Shown: piece after piece, positions 1 through 11,180 of the stretch
How the letters are laid out: every line of letters starts with the position of its first letter
Position numbering within the stretch: position 1 is the first letter of the stretch
NCBI RefSeq assembly: GCF_001625195.1
Contig: NC_054390.1
Span: forward strand, 3,558,027-3,622,026
From: Drechmeria coniospora
Lineage: Eukaryota; Ascomycota; Sordariomycetes; Hypocreales; Ophiocordycipitaceae
Reading direction: 5' to 3'
DNA length: 64,000 bases
Position numbers and translations under genes: made by a program
The notes under the pieces: model-generated
What the model saw: the letters and a program-made list of their open reading frames with translations, nothing else
Database searches by the model: none
Told to the model about the DNA's origin: nothing

Positions 1-62
1 CCAACGAGGCGACTTTGAAGGATTGGATTGCTGTAACCAGCAAGAAGGCTGCAACTGATTAG
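1..62 (+). CDS. possible 3' end of a protein-coding gene, truncated by the window edge
   Basis: Reading from position 3, the frame is open from the window edge for 19 codons and ends in TAG at 60-62. The tail reads NEATLKDWIAVTSKKAATD, which looks like a soluble protein C-terminus (amphipathic, Lys/Ala-rich) and unlike the surrounding intergenic sequence. With so few codons no family can be assigned and chance is possible. Confidence 0.3.
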   Translation, partial: NEATLKDWIAVTSKKAATD

Positions 63-997
63 GCGACTGTGATTGACTAAATGACTTGAACTATATTCAG
101 TGGTTGTGTTGCTGGCATAATCCCTTGCTGTTCTCTACGTACAATTTCTGTGCTTCTGATTCACTTGATGCTAGTTCAGAACCCAACCCGTGATATTTGC
201 ACGATCGATGGTCATATATGGACTGAAATATTTAGTTTCACTTGGGAGGGCAATGTGCCCAGCCGGCCGTATCAACTGACCTTGTTATAGGGGTGGGACT
301 ATACGATTAGATGGTCAACAGTAGTCTTTGGTATTGCACATCCTCTGTACACAGCGTCGACTTTGAACGAGTACTCCGTACTTACACATACTTTCATCCC
401 CAGCTGAATGGGGTGAGAAATTTTCATGAGGAGAAGAAGATTTACTCGCATTTCGTCGGGCTAGTTAACAACAGTTGAATAGCCACGCGCAAGGAGTTGC
501 TAGAAAAAGTGAATGGTGTGCATCTGCGGATTGCACAACTTCTACAGCTATTGTAATAAGTTTCCACCACTGACGGGGACTCGTTTCCTGCTGGCACGTC
601 ATAAATGAGCTACCTCGCAGAGGTTCCAGTCTTCGGCGATGACCTTCTCACGAAACGAGCCATTGTCCCAAAAGCCAAACCAAGCAGGTTTGGATGGATC
701 ACACAACGCTGTTGGATCTCGGCTTGGAGAGAAATGGTCCGTTCGGCTGTTTACAGGTGGGACTAGCGATTCGTTTCAATTTGCGTGCAACTTGTTCTGC
801 CTAGTACCGACTCGTCACATCATGTTGTTTGAGAATGCTGTCCTGTTCTAGTAATTCTACTTCTGTGGCAAAGATCCAACCAGGCTATTGATAAAACTCC
901 AACTGCCAGCCAACTCTAATAACACGCTTGCTTGCTGATACTATATTCTCTGCCAGTCCGGCCGGTGTACATTCCCCGGCGTCGTATTCCGAAACTT
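63..997. other. intergenic stretch, nothing recognised
   Basis: About 0.9 kb between the possible left-edge gene and the 3' end of the histidine kinase. The open frames are short, have no recognisable domain and contain common stops. Probably the 3' flank of two genes. Confidence 0.5.
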
Positions 998-3900
998 TCA
1001 ACAAATTTGAGCAGCCAAGGCCGTAGCATCCTGTGAATGAGATGCTCGCCGTCGTGACCTTCTCGACAGACCCCATCGAATCAGCATCCTCTCAAGATTC
1101 GGCACACCCACAGGTTTTGGAAGGTAATCGTCCATTCCAGCCTGTGTGCATTTCTCTCGGTCCCCGTTAATAGCAGATGCCGTCATCGCTATGATGGGCA
1201 CATCTTGTAAATCCGAGATGAACGGAGCATGGTGTCGCAGGATGTGTGTGCACTTATACCCATCAATTATCGGCATTTGAACGTCCATAAGTATGATGTT
1301 CGGCTTGGTGTTTTGCCCCAGCGATGATCCCATCAAGTAGTCTATTGCTTCTTTCCCGTTCCAAGAGGCTGTGACACGGAACCCAAGCTTCTGAATTATT
1401 TTGGTGGCAATCTTTTGATTCACGGGGCTGACGGATGATTAGTGCCGGTACAACCCATCACAGGGGGGACATGGGTTCTCTCACTTGTCTTCCACGACCA
1501 GGATGTGTATTTTCTCTCTCTCGCAACGAGGTAGCACCTGTTCGGTGCTTGGTATCGGAATAGGTAACGGTTGAGGGGGCGGTGACAGTAGTTGTGATCT
1601 GCCTGAATCTGTCGAGACATGCTCGGACCTGCAGCTTGGAAAGCCAAGAACGGACTCGAGACGATCAGGCATCGTTCCACTCTGCACCAGATTCAACTTT
1701 CGAGGCAGATTTGGCTTGCCGAAAGGAATCCAAAACGTCGCCGTCGTTCCGGCCCCAGCCGCCGAATGTATGGCTATGCGGCCGCGCATGAGATCGAGCA
1801 AATTCTTGCATATCGTCAGTCCGAGGCCGGTTCCCCCGAACCTTCGAGAGGTCGACGCGTCGCCCTGGGAGAAGGGTTGAAAGAGCTTCTTGCGCACGCC
1901 AGGGTCCATGCCGATTCCGCTGTCTTCGACCGTAAACCGAATCTCAACAGAGTCCGCCGTTTCTTGCTCCGCCGTGACGGAGAAGCGCACCAGCCCCTCG
2001 GTTGTAAACTTCATACTATTCGCCAGGAGATTTGTAGCAATTTGCCTAACTCGACCTGGATCTCCGATAACTACCATATTATCGGGAATATTGCTATCAA
2101 TAAATAGTTGAAAGTCTAATCCTTTACGCTGCACCGCGAACTTGATCATTCGCCCGACTTCCTTGACAATAAGAGGAAGGGAGAATTGGACATCCTCAAT
2201 GTCCAAATGACCAGATTCGATCTTGGAAAAATCGAGAATATCGTTGATTACTGTCAGGAGGGATGCCGCAGAGCTGTGGATATTGTCGACGTAGTCGCGC
2301 TGCTCCTCATTCAGGTCCAAGTCACGCAACAGCTCGGCCATTCCGAGCACACCCGTAATGGGAGTTCGAATCTCGTGTGACATGTTCGCCAAGAACTGAC
2401 CTTTGAGCCGGTTCGCCTCGTTGGCAGCTGCTTCGTTTGTTAGTGCTCGCCGCTTCTCCATTGACTGCTCTCGAATTGCTTTTTCTTTCTCCTTTAATTC
2501 CGTCACGTCAATGATGACGCCAATCACACCTTCGATACACTTCTCCTCGGTCATTTTGTCGCCCTGTTTTATGTCACCGTGCATGGGCAGGAGACGAGTT
2601 CGGTAGAAGCGATTGTCTACTCCGTATTAGCTCCCGAGTCTGCGGCGACGACGAGCAACGGATAGAGCCAAGGATGACATACCAATCGAGTGCTCCTTGA
2701 CGTTGCCGCCAGAGCTAGCATCGAGGATATCATCAATCGGCCGGAGGAATTCTAGCTGCTTGCAGTCTTGCCGACGGCGGGTGAGACGACTGAAGACTGT
2801 ATATATGTTCTGGCCGATGAACCATTGACTGCCGCGGTTGTCCTCATCGATGTTGTTCCACAGCAAAGCACCCTCGAGCATAGTTACGTTATGATGCGGG
2901 TCGACGGTGAAGATGGTTACTTCGGAGTGGGCAATGACGCTTCGCAGCTGCTCGCGGGTGCGTTTGGCGCTCAGCTTTGTCTCCATGCTTTCATGAATGT
3001 CGGTGCAGGTGCCTATTCCGAGCACAGGCATTAGCCAGGGGTAAGTATGGAGGAGCGACATGCGTGTCGCCTATGGCGGATCTGCTTACCGAACCATTTT
3101 TCTATCTCGCCAGTGCTTTTACTTCGTATGGCCAAGGCGCGGCCCAGGAACCATCTCCATTCACCATCTTCGCGACGGCACCGGTACTCCATCTGGTACG
3201 GCTCGCCGGTCTGCAGCGAGCGCTGCCATCGGGAGTTGGCCTCGACAATGTCCGCCTGATGAACCGGTGCCTGCCACTTGACCCCCAAGCATTGCTCTGG
3301 TTTTAAACCCGTGTACGCATACCATCTCGTATTAAAGAAGTCGCATATTCCGTCGGGTTTGGCCGTCCACACCAACTGTGGCATCGTATCGCAGATGAGT
3401 TTGAATCGTTCCTCGTCCCGCTTCTGAATTTGCGACATCTTTTCTGTTGCGGCGGTGACGTCATGCGCCGTTACTACGCCGGCAAGAAACTCTCCGGTAT
3501 TGTTGTCGCGGATGGCTTCGCCCGATATATCGAATACCTTCTTCCTCGATTCCCTGTCGACAATGCCGACGCGGATGCTATCGAACGGAGTCTCGGTTCG
3601 AAGGAGAACGGATATCGGGTACTCGTCTATGGATAGCTCCCGCATGAAGTCGTCGGTCAAGAGTTTCCAATGGCGGAGAAGCTCAAATCCATCGGTGGGT
3701 GTATCATGGTCTGCGTCTTTGGAGAAGAGCAACCTCGCCGCCCTGTTCGGAAACGCGACACTTCCATCCTTCCACATGGCCAAGATGGGAGTCTGGGTCT
3801 CGTCCAGCAGTGCGTCCTTCATCAGGATGATCTTCTGCAGCAGGGAGCGCGTATCCAGCTGATTGGTGAACATCGGAGGGCCCATGGGGGGGAACGGGCT

Positions 3901-4842
3901 CGATGACATGGCGACGCCGCCGGAGCTCTGGAGAAACGGCGACGTTGCGTCTCGGACCGAGGCCTTTGAATCAAGATCTGATTTTTCTGCAGTGTTGGTG
4001 TTTGAGTCGACAGTCTCGGCGACGCCGGGCATGACGATGGATTTCCACGCACTCGGCGGCATGGACGGCGCCAGCGGTGTGTTGGTGAAAGTCAAGGTGA
4101 AGAATGTCTCGCCCTCGTCGACGGCCCAAATGGTGATGATCATTTTGGCGAAGACTTGGTGAGCGAATTCGTTGGTCTCGGCACTGCCGTCAAAGGTCGC
4201 TCTGCTGATGTCCTTGCGACTTATGACGACCTCGACGACGGCATCCTGGGCGGCATGGCTTGTTGAGTCTTCCTGGCAGCCGAGGTCGATGGAGCCGGGT
4301 TCGGAGCCAGAATCTGACACGGGAGGTCGAACGCCGACGTTCTCGATCAAGGAGTCCAAGAATGCGCCCCAGGCTATCCACACTGGCCGACCGTCCTGCA
4401 ACAGATCGATCCCCACCTGGGTCAGGGTTTGACCCCTCAGTCGCTCCGTGATGGCTGCCGAATGAGGTTTGCACAGGTCATCGGTGACGATGCCCATGAC
4501 TTTGCCCATCGCTTCATTGGCCAAGACAACGGTTTTGTTCTTGTCGAGGATCATGGTCGGGACCGGTAGATGGTGCAGCGAGTAAAAGGCAAGCCGGCCC
4601 AGGGGGGGGCAGGTCGTGGAGAGTCCGGAGCTGTTTTGAACTTGCGAGAAGGATTTCATGCCACGATGAAAGTCGTGAGGCTGGTGGCGAGAATACCGTT
4701 CGCCGCAGGAGCCAAAGTGGCCATGATGGCTGCTCCTCAAGCCGGGGTTGACTGCCATCTCCATCCATTCCGATTCCGCCTCTGGGCTTTCGGAAGCGAC
4801 AAACCGCCTCTTGGACCCCAGCAGCCTCACATGCTGGGCCAT
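998..4842 (-). CDS. hybrid sensor histidine kinase (multi-PAS, HisKA, HATPase_c, receiver)
   Basis: Cytosolic two-component hybrid kinase that would autophosphorylate on His and pass phosphate to its own receiver, feeding the Ypd1 phosphorelay. Inferred exons on the minus strand: 4842-3090, 3012-2683, 2616-1485, 1427-998; introns are 77, 66 and 57 nt and the spliced length is 3645 nt (1214 aa). The start is the MAQHVRLL methionine; the upstream part of the open frame is low-complexity leader. Order: PAS-like regions near residues 86-250, 340-460 and 480-610 (IEKWFG then TCTDIHE across intron 1 is a typical PAS/PAC end), and a short PAS near 610-690. HisKA H-box SHEIRTP has His about 775, the N-box is about 885-895, G1 DSGIGMD about 926 and G2 GGTGLGL about 955. 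The receiver starts ILVVEDN across intron 3, with phospho-acceptor Asp about 1120 in ILMDVQMP and conserved Lys in LPKPV. No membrane segment is seen. The hybrid-kinase class is not assigned. Confidence 0.9.
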
Positions 4843-5067
4843 TGTCGTCAGTTGAGGGGTGAGCACGGGGTGGTTTGTTGGACTACATAAAAGATATTGG
4901 GTCCGAGACAATGTCCAGTTTCGTGAGGGGCATGTCTTGTAACGCTGGTAGAGAAGAAACGGTAGTGTGAGTAAGTGATGAAGGAGTACGGAGTATGTGT
5001 ACTTATAATTATGAAGTAGAATACGGAGCAAGGAGGATTAATATCATGATTATTAACCGTACTAATG

Positions 5068-5085
5068 GTACTCCGTACGGAGTAC
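5068..5085. repeat. perfect palindrome of the GTACGGAGTAC word family
   Basis: GTACTCCGTACGGAGTAC equals its own reverse complement. It is a clean example of the word found throughout the non-coding parts of the window and nearly absent from coding exons. Confidence 0.8.
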
Positions 5086-5910
5086 TCTGTCGCGATATTA
5101 TTGATAACCCACAGTCTATAAATTCTTGGCCAACCCTGTGTCCGCTGGCTCCGACGGCGGCCCACCTCGAGGAGCACGCTGGTCTCGGAAGGCAACGAAG
5201 AAAGTACTTGCAAGTACGGAGTAAGTACGGAGTACTGAAGAATCAATACTTGAATGTACTGTAATTACACTGCAATTCCATGTTGGCACACCCACACCTA
5301 TTGCTTGTACCGAGGGCATTCCAGTACTGTACAACACGCCTAGACGTGGACCGTATAACTACCTCATAATACCTGAGCATACGCATGCCCGTCTTTTATT
5401 GCACAGCTGCACTCGTGCGGACATACTTGTACTGCTGCAAGAACGAACAAGATTCCCAACTAATGCCGAGCAGCTTCATAAGTACTTTGGCAGAAGGGGG
5501 GTTGCAAAGGGTACAGCAGCCCCTGAGGCGAGGGAGCCGTCGCGGGTTCTGACAGTCGGGAGATTGCATTATGGCCGCAAGAACGACGTAGCACCGAGTA
5601 CATGTGATGCACGACTATAGGATGGGACGCCGGCCGGATCGTCTTGATCGGAGAGTCGGCTAGATGGATGTGAAGGAGCACCAGGAAGCCGATGCTAAGT
5701 GATTAGCATAAGTATGCTGCTATGTAATATATGGTACTAAGTTCCGAGTACAGCTATTGTCGAATCCCAATTCTACAAGTACTGGCAGGCAGACGATCGA
5801 TAAACCGGCATGGGAGAGAATGTTTGTGCTGTGGCGTGATGGAAGCTGCGCGACTTGCCTCTGGAGTGCATCCTCGGCAGGATGAAAGGGTGACGATTTG
5901 GGCAACAATG

Positions 5911-5936
5911 CCCCCCCCCCCCCCCCCCCCCCCCCC
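5911..5936 (+). repeat. poly-C tract, 26 bases
   Basis: An uninterrupted run of 26 C, the longest homopolymer in the window. Its length is uncertain in any sequencing technology. Confidence 0.9.
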
Positions 5937-8900
5937 GATGACGCCGGTTTCGGAACGGCAGCTAGAGTTGAACGCGCGACCAACTCCCGTACAATCAATC
6001 TACAAGTGGCAGTGTCAGGCTGTCAGCACAGGAGGCTAGGCAGCACACCTACAACTACAGGCGAATGGTGAGCATGCCAAGTGCAAGTAGATAAGTGCTG
6101 CTGCTGCTGCTTAGTACCGTAGCCGAGCACCACAACCTGTAAAAGTAGTTCGTGGAGTTTATTCTCGCCGTTTCCAACTTGTAGTTGACATGGGCTTGTA
6201 CCCCTATTCGGCATTGCAGCCGGGCGAATATCAACATTCGCAAAGCAATTTTTCGCTGTAGATACACGCATGTACACATGCCCATATTACCAGTACGAAC
6301 ACCGGCAATAGACAAAAAATCATTATTTACGTCCTGGATGTGTATAACTAATGTACTTGTAGGTGAAAAATCCGCGGTAATGCTGGGTTTGCAACAGCGT
6401 CCAGCGAGCAAGCATGTGTTAGCGTGCTTGCAGCGGCAACGGAGCGGCGGGTCGGCCGTCAGATGACCCAGAAGCACATCTGCTTGGAGAATCTACCGAC
6501 CAAGTAGGTAGGTCCTCGCGGCATAAAGGGATGAACACGCTGGCCGATGCCTGGAGCTAATATTAGGCGAAGAAAATCAGGCGATATACTTGCACTATAT
6601 AATGGGCTGAAATGTGGGCCTAGGGCATACGGGTACTCCGTCTATATCCACATTGTGCAAGTATGCAACTGTCAGAGGTCAAATGTCAGGGGAACTAGTG
6701 AGAATCGCGTCATACTTTTGTGCGTACAATGGCAAATTGTTGGTTCCAAGGACGTCCAGACTACGGAGTGCAGTAAGTAGAGGTATTTCCCGGCAAGTGT
6801 GAGTGCTTGTTCCTGTGCTTGGGATTATTTCATCGGCGAATGCGGATACGATACAACCAATGGAAGTGGCCCGTCATTGCCCGATACCCGTGTATCCATC
6901 GCCGTGTGTCCATCGAGGGCCCGTTTCCAGTCCAGGCGAGTCTAGATGCCTTTAGTCAGTCCATTTCCCAGCCGTATATTACCACTTACGTGTAGCAGTC
7001 TGGATGAGGGTAAAGTTGACAGTCCTAGGCTGCGTGAGTACGACATGAGTACTGACAAGCGGGAGATTTTGCACACGTAATTGTATACTTGTGCACGATC
7101 ACGAATGATGCACCTACTTACATGCACTGTACTGTACTTGGAGATAAGTACGTGCTTTACAGGATACGGCAGGCGGGTGGAACTTCCTAAAACCGCCCGA
7201 CTAATGATCCATCCGTACATACAGTAAGTACAAGTACAGCACGCTTCGGACGCGGCTCTGCTTTCGGCCTACAGTGTACTATATGCCCTGTTCATATGAC
7301 GTACAAAGCACACCTACACCTACTTGCAGGTGTAAGAACTTGTGTCAAACGAATTGCACACTCGATCAGTTGCCAGTCAAGATTGGGCCGTTGTCGACGG
7401 TGAATGTCGATGGTGAATGTCAGGGGAAATGTTTGTTATTGCTCGTCCACTCGCTAGTACATACTTATATTTACTTACATGTACTTACTGTACGTGCAGG
7501 GAAGTGTTTTGGGCTAGCCGAACATTGCCGAGAAAGTCCCCTCTACGTGAAGGGCAGGATTTACTGCTCGTACTAACTGTACCGATTACCAGCACTTCGG
7601 TGCTGCGCTGGATAAGTGTACGAGTACGGAGTACAGGTAAGTACTTAGTAGACTACTTGTATTAATACTCCGTACTGTATATGTATAGCAAAAGTACTCC
7701 GTACAAGTAGGTGGACAAGTAAGTGCTTAAGTACAGTACTGTACTGCGCTGGAATACTCACATGTGTACGGAATCCATGTACAGTACTTGCAGTATTCCA
7801 CACATCAACCCACATATAGTTGAAGGAGCAGCATATGAGCTCCGTACAGGCATATGACAGAAACGCCTCGTGGCGTTCCCGCAACCCGGGTGGTGGAAGA
7901 CGTGGACGGATCCCTCGGTGGAGAGGATCCAGATGGGCCAGCGTTCCTTTGAGCCGACGTTTTGGCAAGCCGATTTTACATACTGTAGGTATTACTACTC
8001 TACTAGCCGTATTCATCCGACACTCTTCGTACGCTAGCAGAACCTGGCCTGACACTAATATTATTCATGCGATATTGCCATGGGATAGGGATGGCGTACG
8101 CGTGCCCGAGGTTTCAACAATTCTTGTTGGGGTAAAAATTGCTACTCTACGAGGTTAGTACGGCGTACTCCGAACAGCTAGTGCACTTGTATTTACAGCA
8201 CTTTACATGCCCAGCTATATGATTAGTTGAGCAATAATACAGGTGCTCCGTACTCCGTACGCTTCGATACTCCGTACTCGCCACAGTAAGTAAGTGCATG
8301 TGTTTACCACTATGTTTACCACTATGCAGTAATTATTACTGTACTCCGTACTCCGTCCAAGTACATGCAAGTACAGTAAATAGCTAAGTACTTACACGTA
8401 CTTACTGTACATAAGTGCGAGTAAGTACTGTGCAAGTACCCTTTTCAAGTTCTGCTCCGCGGCAAGCACCATTTTGATGATATTCTTGTCTTGTTTCCGC
8501 TCCCGGCTTCGGCGTGGCAGTACTTGTACATCAGAGAAGACCAACCTGCAGTCGTTCAACTACGAGTACGCAGCCATTCAAAAAGTAGAAAACGTATTGG
8601 TATGTACTGTATGCAGGACACATCCAAGTGTGCGAGTAAGTCCAGGAGGCAGTCTGTAGGTAACCGGGTTTGTGGACACCGCGCATACGGCTCACACCCC
8701 GTTTTTTTGCCCCTTTTTTTTGCGAAGCTTTTCTCGGGCAATACTCGCATTTGTGGTAGGGGTTGGCCAGCCCAAGTGGGAACCTTGACTACCACAAGAT
8801 TCTTACTCAAGTACGTTTTAGTAATAAGCTACTCCGTACTCCGTACGGACAGTGCTCGTTCATAACATGTAAATTATTGTTACCGTCTTGCTGGTACATG

Positions 8901-9126
8901 TAAGTACACCCACTTGAAAGTACTCTACATCAGCATGAATACTCCGTACAAGCAAGTACGTAAGTGCACTAACAAGTACGGAGTAGGTGCTCTGTACTCC
9001 GTACTTTGAGCCGTACTTGCATGTACAGTACTGTAAGTACACGTATTATAGTACAGGTGATACTCGGTATTATAACAAGAATAATACTCCGTATTCCGTA
9101 CTCCGTAATACTGTCAGTTCGGTGTA

Positions 9127-10381
9127 CTCCGCACTACGAGCGGAACAATATTCTGTACAGCCTTTTAAACTACGGCAATGGATTTTTTTTTTTTTTCAAT
9201 ACTTTGTGTGCATCCCATTTGCTGCGATGACGGCCTCGCAACGAACTGGCATGCTAGCGACGAGGTCCCGAAGGTATGATTCCGCAATCGCCCCCCAGGC
9301 CTCCTTCACAACCTGCTGGAACAACTCGCGGCCCATTTTATCTTGTGGGTGGTTCTGCTGAACCCAATCCTTCATCGTATTCCAAACGTGCTCGATCGGG
9401 TTGAGATCCGGGCTATGAGCCAGCCAGGGGGCTGAGCATGATTCGATTCCCCGGTTTTGAAGCAACTGCTTCGTACGACTCGCCGTCGCGACAGGCTCGT
9501 CATTTCCTACCAGTTGAAGATGCGGGTGCTTTCGAACCCAGCCATCGAGCAAGGGAACAATCTGGTCGCAGTAATCGTTTTCGTCGACCGAGCTCCATTC
9601 CTTCTCCCAGAAATGACAAGGGCCTTTGCCCGTCTTCCCAGAAAAGCAAGCCCAAAAGGTCGAGCCGGCCTTGGGGGCGGTTTGCTCTACGATACAAGTC
9701 GGATTCGCCTCTTCCTCGGCCTTCCTCGTCACCCACGTTCGCGTATGGCGGCCTGATTGAAAAGAGGTCTCGTCCGACCAGAGAGCGCGATCCCATTGAT
9801 CAGGGGTCCAGCTTCGATGCTTGACGGCCCATTCGAGTCGAAGCACTCGCAATGTCTCGCTGATCGGCGGCTTCGTGCAGGCAACGTATCGATTGTAGCC
9901 GCGTTTTCGTAGCGCATACCGTATGCAATAGTGCCCGACAGACCAGCCGAGCGCTTTTGGAAGTTGGTCGTACGGTAGCTGGCGAGCTTCCTTGCTCGAA
10001 CAGACAAAGACCACCAGCTCTTCGATTTGTTTCTCCGTCAGAACGCTACGGCGCCCGGACCGTTTGATCGGCTCGATCGCGTGCGTGGCCCCGTATTGAA
10101 CTTGGTGGATTGTGAGGCCTGTTTCGCGTGAGATGGCCTCGTTGCTGAATCCCAGCCGCCGCATCAGCTGTATGTCGCGCCGATAATCCCTTGTTGAATC
10201 GGACCGTCGGGTCGGCTTGTAGGTGACTTGGTCTTCCATCGTGCCCGTATGCGCCATGGGAGTGCGCCGTGACAATAACTATACTCTACCACGCAAACGA
10301 ACCGCTCATTGCCGGAGAAAAAAAACCTCACCAAAACGTACCACGTACGCGTGTCTGTACGTGTCACGCTCGTGGTGTCAA
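9127..10381 (-). mobile_element. Tc1/mariner-type DNA transposon, about 1.26 kb
   Basis: A single transposase gene is flanked by imperfect terminal inverted repeats. The left end, from about 9127, contains CACTACGAGCGGAACA; the reverse complement of the right end contains CACCACGAGCGTGACA. Each lies 4-5 bases inside a TA dinucleotide (9125-9126 and 10382-10383), the expected target duplication for this superfamily. Total size is normal for a fungal Tc1/mariner element. The exact outer ends differ by one base, so the boundaries are good to a few bases. The element sits in the gene-poor repeat region. The open transposase shows no obvious load of C-to-T decay. Confidence 0.7.
9196..10257 (-). 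CDS. Tc1/mariner-family transposase
   Basis: 353 residues from the first ATG. It would cut and paste the surrounding element. The N-terminal 110 residues form a helix-turn-helix region (DYRRDIQLMRRLGFSNEAIS, then SGRRSVLTEKQIEEL). The DDE domain follows: first Asp in ALWSDETSF, second region LQLVGNDEPVATAS, third Glu in SPDLNPIEHVW. The spacing from the Asp of GND to the Glu is about 35 residues. The second-Asp block is unusual: the common DNAPxH signature is replaced by NDEPVA, which may mean a subfamily variant or loss of activity. There is no intron and no internal stop. A 14-T run (9183-9196) overlaps the end of the stop codon. Confidence 0.85.
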   Translation of the reverse strand: MAHTGTMEDQVTYKPTRRSDSTRDYRRDIQLMRRLGFSNEAISRETGLTIHQVQYGATHAIEPIKRSGRRSVLTEKQIEELVVFVCSSKEARQLPYDQLPKALGWSVGHYCIRYALRKRGYNRYVACTKPPISETLRVLRLEWAVKHRSWTPDQWDRALWSDETSFQSGRHTRTWVTRKAEEEANPTCIVEQTAPKAGSTFWACFSGKTGKGPCHFWEKEWSSVDENDYCDQIVPLLDGWVRKHPHLQLVGNDEPVATASRTKQLLQNRGIESCSAPWLAHSPDLNPIEHVWNTMKDWVQQNHPQDKMGRELFQQVVKEAWGAIAESYLRDLVASMPVRCEAVIAANGMHTKY

Positions 10382-11157
10382 TAGGGAGGTACTCCGAATT
10401 AATTTAATTAATTTTCCTGCAACCCCCCACCATTCGGCCGCTACCGTCAGCGTGAGACCCCCGTCGACTACAGTATGTCAGCCTCCTTACAGTACGTAAG
10501 TACAGTTTGCACTCGCTGTAAGTACGGAATATTAGTACCGTAAATTGTTACACTGCTTGCGATGATTCTATATGTCAAGGAGATAATTATTAATAATGCA
10601 GGCTACAGCACTTACATGTGCAGTACTACAGATATCCCGTGCCTTGCAGTACATGTACATACACCTTGCCTGCCAGGACCGTACATGCTCACATACCTTG
10701 GTGCTCATATACGGTACACTGAAATTGCATGTTTTCACGAATACTTATGTGCAAGAGCTGGGCATTGATATTCCGTTACATCACCATTCTAACGAGCCGG
10801 GACATTCATGTCAAAGTTGGCCGTACACGACATGGACCGAGGCTTGCAGCCACCTGCTTATAGTAAAATGCAGGCGTGCATATAGCCAGTCACTTTGAGC
10901 ATGTGTTTTCCCCTTTCAGTTGTTGACATGTACCGATCTGGGGTTGAGCCTACGAAGGATGAGGGAAATGTGAACACACGTGTTGCACATAATACTCTGT
11001 ACCTATGTTCGTATGCTATCTGCTACATTTCCTCTGGCACTTGATTCCTTGCACTATTTCTGTTGTCCGCCTGCCCCTTCAGCCTGAACACATTTCCACA
11101 GCCTGCTACTGCAAGGGTGACTCGCATGCTTCGTTGTCTTTGCCACTTCTGCCGAGC

Positions 11158-11180
11158 ATAATATATATATATATATATTA
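11158..11180. repeat. AT dinucleotide microsatellite
   Basis: A run of alternating A and T about 20 bases long between near-inverted flanks (CCGAGCATAATA and TATTATGCCGAG), so it would form a hairpin. Confidence 0.8.

Larger units (their letters stand above)
4843..9124. other. gene-poor, repeat-word-rich intergenic region
   Basis: About 4.3 kb with no credible gene. It is studded with GTACTCCGTAC/GTACGGAGTAC and AAGTACTTGCAAGTAC-type words, for example the perfect 18-base palindrome at 5068-5085 and dense clusters at 7610-7760, 8240-8430 and 8820-9120. It also holds a run of 26 C at 5911-5936. The open frames are short, overlap on both strands and have no protein-like composition. Confidence 0.6.

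Noticed and set aside
4843..5031. N-terminal extension of the histidine kinase open frame
   Set aside because: Leader with no conserved sequence; the MAQHVRLL methionine is the better start.
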